64,000 nucleotides of DNA, taken from the NCBI GenBank assembly GCA_947475895.1, contig CANJMF010000010.1:28972-92971 (forward strand), read 5' to 3'. Below are positions 1-9,142 of the stretch, piece by piece (positions within the stretch are counted from its first letter, which is position 1; every line of letters starts with the position of its first letter). The DNA is from Fidelibacterota bacterium. GTDB taxonomy: Bacteria; Pseudomonadota; Alphaproteobacteria; Rhodospirillales; Rhodospirillaceae. Made by a program: the position numbers and the translations under genes. The notes below the pieces were generated by a model. That model saw nothing but the letters and a program-made list of their open reading frames with translations, was not told the DNA's origin and made no database searches.

Positions 1-590
1 CCGCTGGTCATACCAGGCAAAACAATTCCATTCTGCGTGACGAGGCTGCCGGCGCCCGTGCCCGGGTCAAAGCCGGTCGTGACCGCGCCATTGAAGTCCT
101 TGAACAAAAGCCCACCCGTTTGGGTGAACTGCACTTGATTTTGCGATGACGTGGTGACCGGTAGGGCAGCCGCATCCGTGTAAGGCGTGAACGTGATGCT
201 GAATGAACTGTATCGCGCCGGGTAATTACTTCCCGAGGTGGACACGCCGCCGACGCCGTTAGGGCCGCGGTCAGGCAAGGCAAAGAGCGAACCGCTATAG
301 GACCCGTTCGCGTTTCGCGTCCATGTGGACAGCTTGATGTCCATGCCGGAGAAGGCGCCAAATGTATCGCCGTTGAAATCCTTAGTGCCGGCGGTGATGC
401 GGCCCATGCCTTGCAAACCTTGGTTCACAAAGGTTTGTCCCCCAAAGGTGACCGACGTCGCGCCCGCGGTTGTGTCGATATGCGGCGTAGTGATGGAGAC
501 CGGCGCGGCGATCGCTGGTGCGGCGCTAAGGGCGCAGAGCGCAACGCTTGTTGCGAGGATGGTGCGATAACTGAATTTCGACGGATGCAT
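1..590 (-). CDS. Phytase-like esterase domain protein, exported (3' part cut by window edge)
   Basis: Open reading frame read on the complement from an ATG at 590 to the window edge with no stop, so about 196 N-terminal residues are visible. Residues 1-29 form a signal peptide ending in APAIAA. The mature part contains FSGMD followed by GSLFALPDRGPNG, the pattern of the 'esterase-like activity of phytase' family (PF13449), whose members are periplasmic or secreted beta-propeller-like proteins thought to act on phosphate esters. An AGGGGA ribosome site lies about 11 bases upstream, and a Pho-box-like repeat lies at 666-683. Family membership is by remembered motif; the substrate is unknown. 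A C-terminal anchor cannot be excluded because the end is missing. Confidence 0.75.
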   Translation of the reverse strand, partial: MHPSKFSYRTILATSVALCALSAAPAIAAPVSITTPHIDTTAGATSVTFGGQTFVNQGLQGMGRITAGTKDFNGDTFGAFSGMDIKLSTWTRNANGSYSGSLFALPDRGPNGVGGVSTSGSNYPARYSSFSITFTPYTDAAALPVTTSSQNQVQFTQTGGLLFKDFNGAVTTGFDPGTGAGSLVTQNGIVLPGMTS

Positions 591-660
591 ACTTTAAAAT
601 TCCCCTGAATGTTGGTCTCCCGGGGAGGTTTTAAAGAGCGCGCGTGAACCTATTGTGTGA

Positions 661-686
661 GCGCTGTGACGCTGGTGTGACAGCGC
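661..686 (-). promoter_or_regulatory. Pho-box-like direct repeat upstream of the phytase-like gene
   Basis: On the complement the sequence reads CTGTCAC, ACCA, GCGTCAC (683 to 666): two heptamers with an 11-base period, matching the PhoB consensus of CTGTCAT repeats in most positions. A weak -10 (CACAAT, 657-652) follows at about the expected distance, and the start codon is 75 bases downstream. The same segment is also an imperfect palindrome (GCGCTGT...ACAGCGC), so a different regulator is possible. Confidence 0.4.
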
Positions 687-702
687 CTGCGTGAACGGGC
701 CT

Positions 703-1242
703 TTACTTTCGCAAGCGCCAACAACGCGCAAACTCCTCAAGGTAACAGGTCACGTTAAGGACTGAGCCGACGAAGAAAGCGCCGAAATACCATAACGGCA
801 GCGTTTCTTCTTTAAAGCGCACGCTAAAATCACCTTCGGCGGAACCCAAGCCGAGCAACGCCAAGCTTTGTTCCCAATACGCAACGAGCGTCAAGAACAG
901 CAGCGCGAACGGAATCGCCGTGAGGTAGTCGTGGAAACGCTGCTCTGTGATGGAGATCACGCGATATTTCGAAGCGTAGGTAAAATCCCACGTTGCGACG
1001 ATTTCGTGAGCAACATAGAGACCTAACGCTGCAGCGAGAAATAACGCATTGATCTGAAAAACGAGGCCGGCCAGGAGCAGGCTTCCGGCGCTGAAAATCA
1101 TAAAAAGATGAAAAGCGGACTCTTTCCACCCCGCCGTATGCTCGATATCCGCGCGGCGGTGCTGCCACCAGTCGCCGATGCCCGCGACGATCCAGGCAGG
1201 AACCAGAAAACCCAGAACGATGGCGGCATAGACGGCGTGCAT
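703..1242 (-). CDS. Conserved integral membrane protein with His/Glu-rich motif
   Basis: 179 residues with about five hydrophobic segments (roughly 3-25, 43-62, 64-84, 108-125, 150-168). Between the first two lies GDWWQHRRADIEHTAG, followed by ESAFH. Later segments carry AHE and EQRFHDY. This spread of His, Glu and Asp close to membrane helices resembles metal-binding layouts of small membrane enzymes. I have a memory of similar proteins in rhizobia with the H-R-R...E-H-T pattern but no assigned function. It stands alone, followed on its 3' side by the phytase-like gene on the same strand. Function unknown. Confidence 0.7.
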   Translation of the reverse strand: MHAVYAAIVLGFLVPAWIVAGIGDWWQHRRADIEHTAGWKESAFHLFMIFSAGSLLLAGLVFQINALFLAAALGLYVAHEIVATWDFTYASKYRVISITEQRFHDYLTAIPFALLFLTLVAYWEQSLALLGLGSAEGDFSVRFKEETLPLWYFGAFFVGSVLNVTCYLEEFARCWRLRK

Positions 1243-1463
1243 GATTTTCGGGGGTAAAGGTGTAGGGCGTGAGTCAACGGCGCTCCAAAGTCAAAAGTTC
1301 CGTCCTAAGCAGGCCCCGCTGACCCCAAAGATACGGGGCAGGGCGGGTTACCCTATAGGCCGGATAGGCCGGCCGCCGCGCAAGCATTGGCCCACGGCAA
1401 TTAGTGGGCTATTTTCCGGGTTCCCGCGCTGTCCGGCGCCCAAAATAAAGCGAGCGCGCCCTG
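1243..1463. other. Intergenic region between divergent genes
   Basis: Divergent promoter region of the membrane protein and the first glycosyltransferase. It contains a possible stem GCCCCG/CGGGGC (about 1314-1339) and a perfect tandem 9-mer ATAGGCCGG at 1355-1372. No convincing promoter or ORF was recognised. Confidence 0.4.
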
Positions 1464-2612
1464 ATGCGACGCAAGCGGCTGCTGATTCTCATTACGGAAT
1501 ACTATTATTTCGAATCTCATAAGCAGGACCTCACCGTGGCGGCGGCAGAGGAGGGCTACGACGTGTTTGTCGCTGCGCGCCGTGGAACATCCGCTGTTCC
1601 TGCCAACGCTCCATTCATGTTCGTCGACCTCGCGTGGAAGCGCTCACCGTCCTTATTTGGGTCTTTGGTGAGATTTTTCCCCGAATTGCTCCGCGTGCGC
1701 CGGGTCATCGAAGATATAAAGCCTGATGTTTTGCATAATATCGCATTGAAGCCGACGATTATGGGCGCGCTTGTTGCCGCTAGTCGCGATATGTCGGTCA
1801 TTCATTCGATCAACGGGCTTGGGTTTGTTTTCTATGCCAGGTCGGTGTTTGCACGCTGTGTGCAAATGTTCTGCGGATGGGTACTCCGCTTGTCGGCGCG
1901 CCGGAATAAAGCGCAGGTCGTTTTGCAGAACCGCGACGACGCGGCGTACGTTCGCGACCGGCTCGGGCTTCCTGCCACGCACATTCAACTCATCCGCGGC
2001 TCCGGGATCGACCTTGAGCGGTTCAAGATGCTGCCCGAGCCGGAAAATACGCCCGTTCGATTTTTGGTCATCGGAAGATTGCTGTTCATGAAGGGCGTCG
2101 ACGTAGCGGTTGCGGCGCACCAGATTCTGCGCACACGCGGCGTGATGTCCGAAATCGCCTTCGCGGGCGGCCGAGATGATGGAAACCCTTCGTCCATTCC
2201 CGAGGCCACCATTTCAGCCTGGGCCAAATTGCCGGGGGTTTTGTTCCTCGGTCATGTAGCGAATATCGAGCCCATTATAGCGAATGCGCACGTTGTTTTG
2301 CAGCCGGCCGTCGCCGGCGAGGGGTTGCCAAGATCGTTGCTTGAAGCGGCTGCTTGCGGCCGCGCACTAATTGCGACCGATGTCTCGGGCAATCGCGAAA
2401 TCGTCGATAGCGATACGGGGCTGCTCGTGCCGCCGAGCAATCCGCTAGCGCTGGCCGATGCTATGATGCGCATGGCAGAGGATTCCGCGTTGCGTGCGCG
2501 TCTGGCGCAGGCCGCGCGCTCGAAGGCCGAACGAGAATTCAGTGCCGCGTTGATTCATCAGCAGCATCGCCAACTGTATGGCACCATCCAAGAAAGCGAG
2601 AGCGGTGCGTGA
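1464..2612 (+). CDS. Glycosyltransferase family 4
   Basis: 382 residues with two Rossmann-like halves (GT-B fold). The C-terminal half shows the GT4 signature: FLVIGRLLFMKGVDVAV (nucleotide-sugar domain start, about residue 200) and the E-x7-E region EGLPRSLLEAAACGRALIATD near 288-308. It probably transfers a nucleotide-activated sugar to a lipid-linked glycan on the cytoplasmic face. It starts a run of four same-strand polysaccharide genes, and its stop overlaps the next start by four bases (GTGA), implying translational coupling. Sugar specificity cannot be read from the sequence. Confidence 0.88.
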   Translation: MRRKRLLILITEYYYFESHKQDLTVAAAEEGYDVFVAARRGTSAVPANAPFMFVDLAWKRSPSLFGSLVRFFPELLRVRRVIEDIKPDVLHNIALKPTIMGALVAASRDMSVIHSINGLGFVFYARSVFARCVQMFCGWVLRLSARRNKAQVVLQNRDDAAYVRDRLGLPATHIQLIRGSGIDLERFKMLPEPENTPVRFLVIGRLLFMKGVDVAVAAHQILRTRGVMSEIAFAGGRDDGNPSSIPEATISAWAKLPGVLFLGHVANIEPIIANAHVVLQPAVAGEGLPRSLLEAAACGRALIATDVSGNREIVDSDTGLLVPPSNPLALADAMMRMAEDSALRARLAQAARSKAEREFSAALIHQQHRQLYGTIQESESGA

Positions 2613-3496
2613 ACGATTTTGACGTCGTCATCGTAAATTATAGATCCGCCACGCACACGTTTGCGTGCGTGGAATCCGTGCATCGCGTTGCCATGCGTGA
2701 TGGAATCTCCGCGCGCGTAATCGTCGTAAATAACGCCGACGATGCGGGTCTGATTGAAGCAGGCGTAGAAAAAGCTGGCGGCGCGACGATTATTCACAGT
2801 TCAACGAACGTGGGTTTCGGGGTGGCGTCGAATTTGGGAGCACAGCGCGGCGATGCGCCGCTCGTCTTTTTTCTGAATCCTGATGCCCGCCTTGAAGCCG
2901 GTTCGCTGCGTGCCATAAAGGATTTTTTGACCAACACGGCACACGCGCATGTTGGTATCGTTGGTCCCGCGATCCATGATGATCGGGGTCAATTGACGCG
3001 CTCCAGTTCGCGCATCCCTTCGGCATTTGATCTCATGCTGCGTTCCATGGGTGCCCATGTGCTCTTTCCGCGCCGGGGCTATCCATACCTGCCGCTCGCC
3101 GATCACAAAAAAAGCGTGGCGGTAGGCCAGGTTATGGGTGCCGCTCTGGTCATTCGCCGTTCGCTTTTCACAGCCTTGGGCGGCTTTGATCCCGCGTTCT
3201 TTCTCTACTATGAAGACGTCGATTTGTGCGCGCGGGCGGCCACGGCGGGGTTTTCTTGCTATTATTTGGCGGAGGCTCACGCAATTCATATTGGGCGCGC
3301 TTCAAGCGCACAGGATCCAGGCGCCACCTTGGCGTTACATCTGCGTAGCCGCATACTCTATGCCCGCAAACACTTTGGCGGTGGCGGTGCGATAATCCTT
3401 TCGGCCGTGTGCCGATTCATCGAACTTCCTTTGCGGTTTTTGCGCGGAAACCTCCGCAGCGTTATCGCCGCCTATCGGCAACTGCCATGGGCCTGA
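2609..3496 (+). CDS. Glycosyltransferase family 2, rhamnosyltransferase-like
   Basis: 295 residues, GTG start in a 4-base overlap with the preceding gene. Typical GT2/WbbL-type features in order: FDVVIVNYRS at the start, NVGFGVASNLG around 70, FFLNPDARLE around 90 (a DxD-like metal/nucleotide site), GGFDPAFFLYYEDVDLCARA around 190 and a conserved His in AHAIHIG. Such enzymes commonly add rhamnose from dTDP-L-rhamnose. The rfb genes for that donor lie 3 kb away, which fits, but specificity is inferred from context and family. Confidence 0.88.
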   Translation: MNDFDVVIVNYRSATHTFACVESVHRVAMRDGISARVIVVNNADDAGLIEAGVEKAGGATIIHSSTNVGFGVASNLGAQRGDAPLVFFLNPDARLEAGSLRAIKDFLTNTAHAHVGIVGPAIHDDRGQLTRSSSRIPSAFDLMLRSMGAHVLFPRRGYPYLPLADHKKSVAVGQVMGAALVIRRSLFTALGGFDPAFFLYYEDVDLCARAATAGFSCYYLAEAHAIHIGRASSAQDPGATLALHLRSRILYARKHFGGGGAIILSAVCRFIELPLRFLRGNLRSVIAAYRQLPWA

Positions 3497-4548
3497 ACAT
3501 TCTGGCCTTCACGCGCTACGAACGCATGGGCGCCAGCAGCCGTGTGCGCTTTCTCCAATACATTCCGCATTTGGAAAGCAAAGGCGCGCGTATCACCGTG
3601 CATTCGCTGTTTTCGGAGGACTATCTCGTACGTCTGTATGAGTCCGGCACGCGCTCTGTTTCCGGGGTTATGAGCGCTATGACGCGCCGCCTCGGTCAGG
3701 CGCTCACGGCGAATAATGCCGACGTTATCTGGCTGCAGCGCGAAGTCTTGCCGTTCTTGCCGTTCGTAGCCGAAAACCTGCTGCTTGCGGGTAAGCCGCT
3801 TGTCATCGACTTCGACGACGCGCATCACCTCTATTATCGAAACTCCGGTTCCCACGTTGTCCGTCGCATGTTCGGCGACAAGATCGATCGCCTCATGCGC
3901 CGTGCATCGGTTGTAACCGTTGGGAACCAAACATTGTTCGATTATGCGCAGGCCGCAGGCGCACGAGACGTGCGATTGATTCCGAGTGCTGTCGATGTGC
4001 AGCGCTTTCTCGATCGTCCCCTGCCGAAGGTTTTTACTGTTGGATGGATCGGAACACCCGTGACGGCGGAAGAGGCGTTTCCTCCCGTCCTTGCGTCCCT
4101 CACACGCTTTCTCGCCGAAACCGGAGCGAAATGTATTCTCGTCGGCGCGCGCCCCAATCAATTTCCAGGCTTGAATGCGGAGTATGTTCCGTGGAGCGAA
4201 GCGGTCGAGGCCGACGCGCTTGGAAGGATGTCCGCTGGACTATGCCCACTTGCGGATACGTCCTGGAACCGCGGCAAAAGCGGTTACAAAATCATTCAAT
4301 ACATGGCGGCGGGCCGTGCCACGCTCACATCGCCGGTTGGAATCGCCGCGAGTATTGTCACGCCAGGCGCAACAGGGTTTCCCTGCGTTTCGCCGGAAGA
4401 CTGGTACGGCAATTTGATGCAGCTTTACCGTAACCCTACGTTATGCGCATCGCTCGGAGCGCGCGCGCAAGAGACGGCACTGCGTGAATATGATACCGCT
4501 GTTGCGGCCGCTAAGCTTTACGATCTCCTCTCAGCAGCAGCACGATAG
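3487..4548 (+). CDS. Glycosyltransferase, GT-B fold (GT4-like)
   Basis: 353 residues from ATG 3487 (MGLNILAFTRYERMGASSR). Longer in-frame starts lie inside the upstream gene and do not look conserved. The N-terminal half carries VIWLQREVLPF and VIDFDDAHH. The C-terminal half has VGWIGTPVTAEEAFP at about 185 and GYKIIQYMAAGRATLTSPVG near 272-291, the acceptor/donor cleft signature of this family. It overlaps the GT2 gene by 10 bases and is followed four bases later by the O-antigen ligase-like gene. Probably part of one polysaccharide assembly operon. Confidence 0.85.
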   Translation: MGLNILAFTRYERMGASSRVRFLQYIPHLESKGARITVHSLFSEDYLVRLYESGTRSVSGVMSAMTRRLGQALTANNADVIWLQREVLPFLPFVAENLLLAGKPLVIDFDDAHHLYYRNSGSHVVRRMFGDKIDRLMRRASVVTVGNQTLFDYAQAAGARDVRLIPSAVDVQRFLDRPLPKVFTVGWIGTPVTAEEAFPPVLASLTRFLAETGAKCILVGARPNQFPGLNAEYVPWSEAVEADALGRMSAGLCPLADTSWNRGKSGYKIIQYMAAGRATLTSPVGIAASIVTPGATGFPCVSPEDWYGNLMQLYRNPTLCASLGARAQETALREYDTAVAAAKLYDLLSAAAR

Positions 4549-4552
4549 CGCA

Positions 4553-5728
4553 GTGACTTTACAAGATCGCTCTCATCGCATTCTCGCCGTCGCCGCGCTG
4601 GTGTTCTTGCCGTTTACGGCATGGAGCCGCGATATTTCCGTCGCCGTCCTCACGCTGGCGGCGTTGGCGGTTCTCTGCGATGCGCACGTTCGCCGAACAC
4701 TCCAGCACCATGATTTCGTTCGCGTGCGAGGAGCACAGATCGGGTTGGCGCTTGTGGTCTGGGCGACCGCCGCGACGCTTTGGGCTCCGCATCATCCCTG
4801 GAGCGCTTGGCTAAAAGCTTTCCTGCTTGTCGTATTCACCGGTGTTGTTGTCCTGGGTCTTGGCATAATCCCAACTGAACGCTTGCGGCGATTTGCGCCG
4901 CTCGTCACGTCAGCTTGCGGTGGGTTGTTTTTACTTTTGTTGATTGAGCGCGCGACCGGCGGATTTTTCATTCACCTTGAACGCGCCACGAGCGAATCCC
5001 CCACGCTCTATAATGTTCTGTCGGGTGGACTTGCTTTGCTGTGCAGTCTGGCATTTTGCGCGGCGTATTTTTTGTGGCGCAAAACTAAACGGCGCGCGCT
5101 TGCAGTCGGATTTGTCGCGGCGTGCTTCGTGCTTTCGCTCGCCTACCGTATGGATGCAGCGCCGTTCGCGCTTGCGATCGGCGCGATCTGTTTCCTGCTC
5201 GTGCGGCAATTTGGCCGCAGGATGTTTGCCTTATTGGGTCTTGCGCTGGTGCTGGTCACGCTTGGCTGGGGCGCGGCGGCATCGCTGGCTTGGAGCATGG
5301 ATGCTCAGGCGTGGCTTCTCGAACACGGCCTGAACAACTGGGCTGCGCGCATTGTGATTTGGCACGGCGTCGCGGAACTCATCGTCGATAATCCGATCGT
5401 TGGATATGGATTTGATTCCGCCCGTATCGTCGGCCAGGGCGCAGTCGAATTTCTACATCCCCACAACGGCCTGCTTCAGGTGTGGCTCGAGCTTGGCCTC
5501 GTGGGTGTTGCGCTGCTGTATTCAGCCGGAGGGGCGGCGGCGAAGGCCGCGATGCGCGCCCCGCCGAACCCCACCGTGCTCGCAACCGTCGCGGCGACCG
5601 TTGTGACCTATTCGGTCTTCTGGTCCATCAGCTTCGGGATTTGGCAAGGTTGGTATGTGGCGGTGGCCGGCCTCACGATTTGCGCGATGGTGCTTGTCTA
5701 CCGGATTGAAGATCAGTCGGTGGCGTAA
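4553..5728 (+). CDS. O-antigen ligase / Wzy-like polymerase family membrane protein
   Basis: 391 residues from a GTG at 4553. An ATG at 4484 is possible but would sit inside the preceding gene. About ten to eleven transmembrane segments. The late loop [20 protein letters not shown] followed by [19 protein letters not shown] is the diagnostic H-x-H-N motif region of Wzy_C (PF04932) proteins. These act at the periplasmic face, joining an undecaprenyl-linked glycan to lipid A-core or polymerising repeat units. Ligase and polymerase cannot be separated by sequence. It ends in a 16-base convergent overlap with rfbA. Confidence 0.85.
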   Translation: MTLQDRSHRILAVAALVFLPFTAWSRDISVAVLTLAALAVLCDAHVRRTLQHHDFVRVRGAQIGLALVVWATAATLWAPHHPWSAWLKAFLLVVFTGVVVLGLGIIPTERLRRFAPLVTSACGGLFLLLLIERATGGFFIHLERATSESPTLYNVLSGGLALLCSLAFCAAYFLWRKTKRRALAVGFVAACFVLSLAYRMDAAPFALAIGAICFLLVRQFGRRMFALLGLALVLVTLGWGAAASLAWSMDAQAWLLEHGLNNWAARIVIWHGVAELIVDNPIVGYGFDSARIVGQGAVEFLHPHNGLLQVWLELGLVGVALLYSAGGAAAKAAMRAPPNPTVLATVAATVVTYSVFWSISFGIWQGWYVAVAGLTICAMVLVYRIEDQSVA

Positions 5729-6594
5729 ACGCCGTCGGCGAGCTTTTGCAGATATTCGCCATAACCGCTTTTCTTCAGCTTCGCCGCGCGCGCGGCCAAA
5801 TGTTCGCGATCAATCCAGCCGTTGATGTAGGCGATTTCTTCCGGGATGCAGATGCGCTGGCTCTGGCGTTTCTCGATGGTTTGAACAAACGCGCTGGCTT
5901 CTAGAAGACTGTCATAGGTGCCCGTATCGAACCAAGCAAAACCGCGGCCTAAACGCTCCACAAAGAGTTGATTGCGCGTGAGGTAAACGGCGTTCACGTC
6001 GGTGATCTCAAGCTCACCGCGCGGGCTCGGCTTTAAGTTCTTCGCAATATCGATGACATCGTTGTCGTAGAAATATAATCCCGTCACGGCCCAGGTGGAT
6101 TTTGGTTGTGCCGGCTTCTCCTCGATCGCGATGGGGCGTTTATCGGCGTCCAGCGTCACAATTCCATAGCGCTCGGGATCACGGACTTGATAGCCAAAGA
6201 TCGATGCGCCTTTTGTGCGCGCGGTGGCGCTGCGCAGCTTCTCGGTCAGGCCATGACCGAAGAACATGTTGTCGCCCAGAACGAGCGCACATGGATCTTT
6301 GCCGACAAAATCTTTTCCGATGACGAACGCCTGCGCAAGTCCGTCGGGGCTGGGTTGCTGGGCGTATTGGATGTTGATGGCCCACTGGCTGCCGTCGCCG
6401 AGTAGGTGTTGAAAGGCGGCGGCGTCTTGCGGCGTCGTGATGATAAGGATATCGCGCACGCCCGCGAGCATCAGGGTGCTCAGCGGATAATAGATCATCG
6501 GTTTGTCGTAAACCGGCAGGAGCTGTTTCGAGACGGCGTGGGTGATGGGATAGAGTCTCGTCCCCGAACCACCCGCCAGAATAATACCCTTCAT
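5713..6594 (-). CDS. rfbA: Glucose-1-phosphate thymidylyltransferase
   Basis: 293 residues, the usual RmlA length. The N-terminal nucleotidyltransferase signature [20 protein letters not shown] is intact, followed by [25 protein letters not shown] and EEKPAQPKS. It makes dTDP-glucose from dTTP and glucose 1-phosphate, the first step to dTDP-L-rhamnose. It is the last gene of the leftward rfbC-rfbB-rfbD-rfbA run and starts 13 bases after rfbD ends. The enzyme is normally feedback-inhibited by dTDP-rhamnose. Confidence 0.97.
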   Translation of the reverse strand: MKGIILAGGSGTRLYPITHAVSKQLLPVYDKPMIYYPLSTLMLAGVRDILIITTPQDAAAFQHLLGDGSQWAINIQYAQQPSPDGLAQAFVIGKDFVGKDPCALVLGDNMFFGHGLTEKLRSATARTKGASIFGYQVRDPERYGIVTLDADKRPIAIEEKPAQPKSTWAVTGLYFYDNDVIDIAKNLKPSPRGELEITDVNAVYLTRNQLFVERLGRGFAWFDTGTYDSLLEASAFVQTIEKRQSQRICIPEEIAYINGWIDREHLAARAAKLKKSGYGEYLQKLADGVYATD

Positions 6595-6607
6595 CTAATC
6601 CCTCGTT

Positions 6608-7495
6608 TCAGCATTTTAGAATGGCGCCTAAGGCGTCTTCGAGCGCGGACGGCCAAGGCCGCAGCGTAATGCCATGAATGCGTTTTATCTTGCTGCAATC
6701 AAGCACCGAATTGGCTGGTCGGCGTGCGGGCGTCGGATAATCGGCTGTGGTGATGGCGTCAACGTGCGGTGTTTTGCCGCGTTTGGGCGCCGCAATCTCG
6801 AAAATCCGACGGGCGAAGGTGTGCCATGTGGTGGGCTCGCCATTCACGCAATGAAAGGTACCCCAAGCCTCTGCCGTCGGCTGCGTGGTGACGTGACGCG
6901 CCAGGGTCAAGATTGCGTCGGCTAGGTCGCCAGCAAATGTGGGACAGCCGTGTTGATCGGCAACAACGCGTAAAGTGTCGCGTTCGCGCCCCAGCCGCAG
7001 CATGGTTTTGACGAAGTTGTTGCCCTCGATACCGTAGACCCACGCCGTACGCAGAATGATGTGTCGCGCACCGGAGGCGCGCACGGCTTCTTCGCCGGCC
7101 AGTTTGCTCGCCCCATACACACCAAGTGGGGCCACGGAATCGTCCTCCATGTAAGCGCCAGCTTTGGAGCCATCAAATACATAGTCAGTTGAAATATGAA
7201 TGAGCGGAATATCGGCGTTCGCACAGGCGCGCGCTAGGTAAGCAGGGCCATCCCGGTTCACCGCAAAAGCCGCGTCTCGATCGGACTCCGCTTTGTCGAC
7301 AGCTGTGTACGCCGCAGCGTTCACGACGACTTTGGGCGTGGCCGCATCCACCGCGCGCTGCACACTCTCGCGATCCGTAATATCAAGGTCGGCATGCGCA
7401 TAGGATTGAACAGAAAGTGCTGCGGCCTTCGCGCGGCGCGCGACCTCCCAACCCACCTGACCACGGGCGCCGGTCAGAAGAATGTCGACGGTCAC
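6608..7495 (-). CDS. rfbD: dTDP-4-dehydrorhamnose reductase
   Basis: 295 residues from a GTG at 7495 that overlaps the rfbB stop by four bases (GTGA). Longer versions would start inside rfbB. Extended SDR fold: [15 protein letters not shown] at the N-terminus binds NAD(P)H, STDYVFDG and the YGASKLAGE active-site Tyr/Lys follow, then RTAWVYG. It reduces dTDP-4-dehydro-L-rhamnose to dTDP-L-rhamnose, the last step of the pathway. Neighbours encode the three preceding steps. Confidence 0.96.
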   Translation of the reverse strand: MTVDILLTGARGQVGWEVARRAKAAALSVQSYAHADLDITDRESVQRAVDAATPKVVVNAAAYTAVDKAESDRDAAFAVNRDGPAYLARACANADIPLIHISTDYVFDGSKAGAYMEDDSVAPLGVYGASKLAGEEAVRASGARHIILRTAWVYGIEGNNFVKTMLRLGRERDTLRVVADQHGCPTFAGDLADAILTLARHVTTQPTAEAWGTFHCVNGEPTTWHTFARRIFEIAAPKRGKTPHVDAITTADYPTPARRPANSVLDCSKIKRIHGITLRPWPSALEDALGAILKC

Positions 7496-8553
7496 GCCGT
7501 TTTTCTCGGCGTCAGGCCCAACCGCTCTCCAGCATAGTGGCCTTCGCGAATCTTCGTCCACCAAGGGCGGTTATCGAGATACCACTTCACCGTCTTTCGC
7601 AAACCCGACTCAAAGGTTTCGTTCGGTTCCCATCCCAGCTCTCGGGCAACCTTGGTGGCGTCGATGGCATAACGGGCGTCGTGTCCGGGGCGGTCGGTGA
7701 CGAAGGTGATCAACTCGCGACGCGGTTTTGCGGCCGGCGAGAACTCATCGAGTAAATCGCAAATGCCACGAACCACATCAATATTCGTGCGCTCGGCATT
7801 TCCGCCGATGTTATAGACCTCACCAACGCGGCCTTTCGTGACAACGGCCCATAACGCGCGCGCGTGATCTTCAACATAAAGCCAATCGCGGATGTTCTCG
7901 CCCGTACCGTATACCGGCAAAGGCTTGCCTTCCAATCCGTTCAAGATCACGAGGGGAATCAATTTCTCGGGAAAGTGAAATGGTCCGTAATTGTTCGAGC
8001 AATTGGTGACGACCGTCGGCAGGCCATAAGTGTGATGCCACGCGCGCACCAGATGATCCGACGAGGCTTTAGACGCTGAGTAAGGCGAATTGGGCGCGTA
8101 CGGCGTGGTCTCCGTGAATTTGCCCTCAGGACCGAGCGAACCGAAGACCTCGTCTGTGGAAATATGGTGAAACCGGAACGCTTCTTTGCGCGCGCCGGGC
8201 AACGACAACCAGTAAGCCCGCGCCGCTTCCAGCAAGGTGTAAGTGCCGACGACATTGGTGGTGATGAAAGCCGCCGGTCCATCGATGGACCGGTCAACAT
8301 GGCTTTCAGCCGCCAAATGCATAACGGCATCGGGCTGCTCTGCCGCGAACAACTCCGTCATCAGCTTTGCGTCGCAAATGTTGCCGTGAACGAAACGATA
8401 TCCCGGCTTGTCGGAAATGGATGCGATGGAGTCTAAATTTCCGGCATATGTAAGCGCGTCGACATTCACGACGCTGTGCCCCAGTTCACCGGCCAACAAC
8501 CGCACGACCGCAGAGCCGATAAATCCGGCGCCGCCTGTGACAAGAATTTTCAT
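7492..8553 (-). CDS. rfbB: dTDP-glucose 4,6-dehydratase
   Basis: 353 residues. N-terminal [16 protein letters not shown] binds [29 protein letters not shown] (Thr-Asp-Glu catalytic set) and [14 protein letters not shown] (Tyr-x3-Lys) follow the RmlB order, then [14 protein letters not shown]. It converts dTDP-glucose to dTDP-4-dehydro-6-deoxyglucose. It overlaps rfbC and rfbD by four bases at each end, so the rhamnose genes are translationally coupled. Confidence 0.97.
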   Translation of the reverse strand: MKILVTGGAGFIGSAVVRLLAGELGHSVVNVDALTYAGNLDSIASISDKPGYRFVHGNICDAKLMTELFAAEQPDAVMHLAAESHVDRSIDGPAAFITTNVVGTYTLLEAARAYWLSLPGARKEAFRFHHISTDEVFGSLGPEGKFTETTPYAPNSPYSASKASSDHLVRAWHHTYGLPTVVTNCSNNYGPFHFPEKLIPLVILNGLEGKPLPVYGTGENIRDWLYVEDHARALWAVVTKGRVGEVYNIGGNAERTNIDVVRGICDLLDEFSPAAKPRRELITFVTDRPGHDARYAIDATKVARELGWEPNETFESGLRKTVKWYLDNRPWWTKIREGHYAGERLGLTPRKTA

Positions 8554-9131
8554 CGGGCCGGTACCTTCTCGGAAACAAAATATGCGGGAAGGTCAGCCAA
8601 GCGCGGCTGCACCTTATCCTTGGCGGATAATATCGGGTCCATGCCGTTCAACGGCCACGAAATACCCAGCGCCGGATCATTCCACAACACACCGAGATCA
8701 TGCTGCGGCGCGTAAAAATTCGACACCTTGTAAATAACTTCGGTATCGGGCTCCAGCGTCAGCAAGCCATGAGCGAAGCCAACGGGGACAAGGATTTGAT
8801 TCCAGTCCTTCGCCGATATGATCGCCGAGACGCATTTGCCAAAAGTGGGTGAGCCCTTTCGCAAATCCACGGCCACATCGAAGATCGACCCACGAATAAC
8901 GCGCACGAGCTTGTCTTGCGCGAATGGCGGCGATTGAAAATGCAGTCCACGCAACGTTCCGGCCGCAGCCGAGAACGCGTGGTTGTCCTGGACGAACGGA
9001 ATATGAATTCCGATTTCGGCAAAAGCGTTCTGACTATAGGTTTCGGAAAAAAAACCGCGATCATCCCCGTGTTTTTTCGGGCGGATGACTTTGACGTCGG
9101 GGATCGCAAGGGTTTCGCAGGTAAGGGGCAT
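8550..9131 (-). CDS. rfbC: dTDP-4-dehydrorhamnose 3,5-epimerase
   Basis: 193 residues, a cupin of the RmlC family. Motifs include [32 protein letters not shown] (catalytic His), [16 protein letters not shown] and [17 protein letters not shown]. It epimerises C3 and C5 of the 4-keto sugar. It is first of the four rhamnose genes in the direction of transcription and lies 11 bases after the GT39-like membrane protein, so the transcript may begin further upstream. Confidence 0.96.
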   Translation of the reverse strand: MPLTCETLAIPDVKVIRPKKHGDDRGFFSETYSQNAFAEIGIHIPFVQDNHAFSAAAGTLRGLHFQSPPFAQDKLVRVIRGSIFDVAVDLRKGSPTFGKCVSAIISAKDWNQILVPVGFAHGLLTLEPDTEVIYKVSNFYAPQHDLGVLWNDPALGISWPLNGMDPILSAKDKVQPRLADLPAYFVSEKVPAR

Positions 9132-9142
9132 GGACCGCCGTT

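Noticed and set aside
4484..4552. Upstream ATG for the O-antigen ligase-like gene
   Set aside because: It adds 23 residues read from the preceding gene in another frame. GTG 4553 directly after that gene's stop is more plausible.
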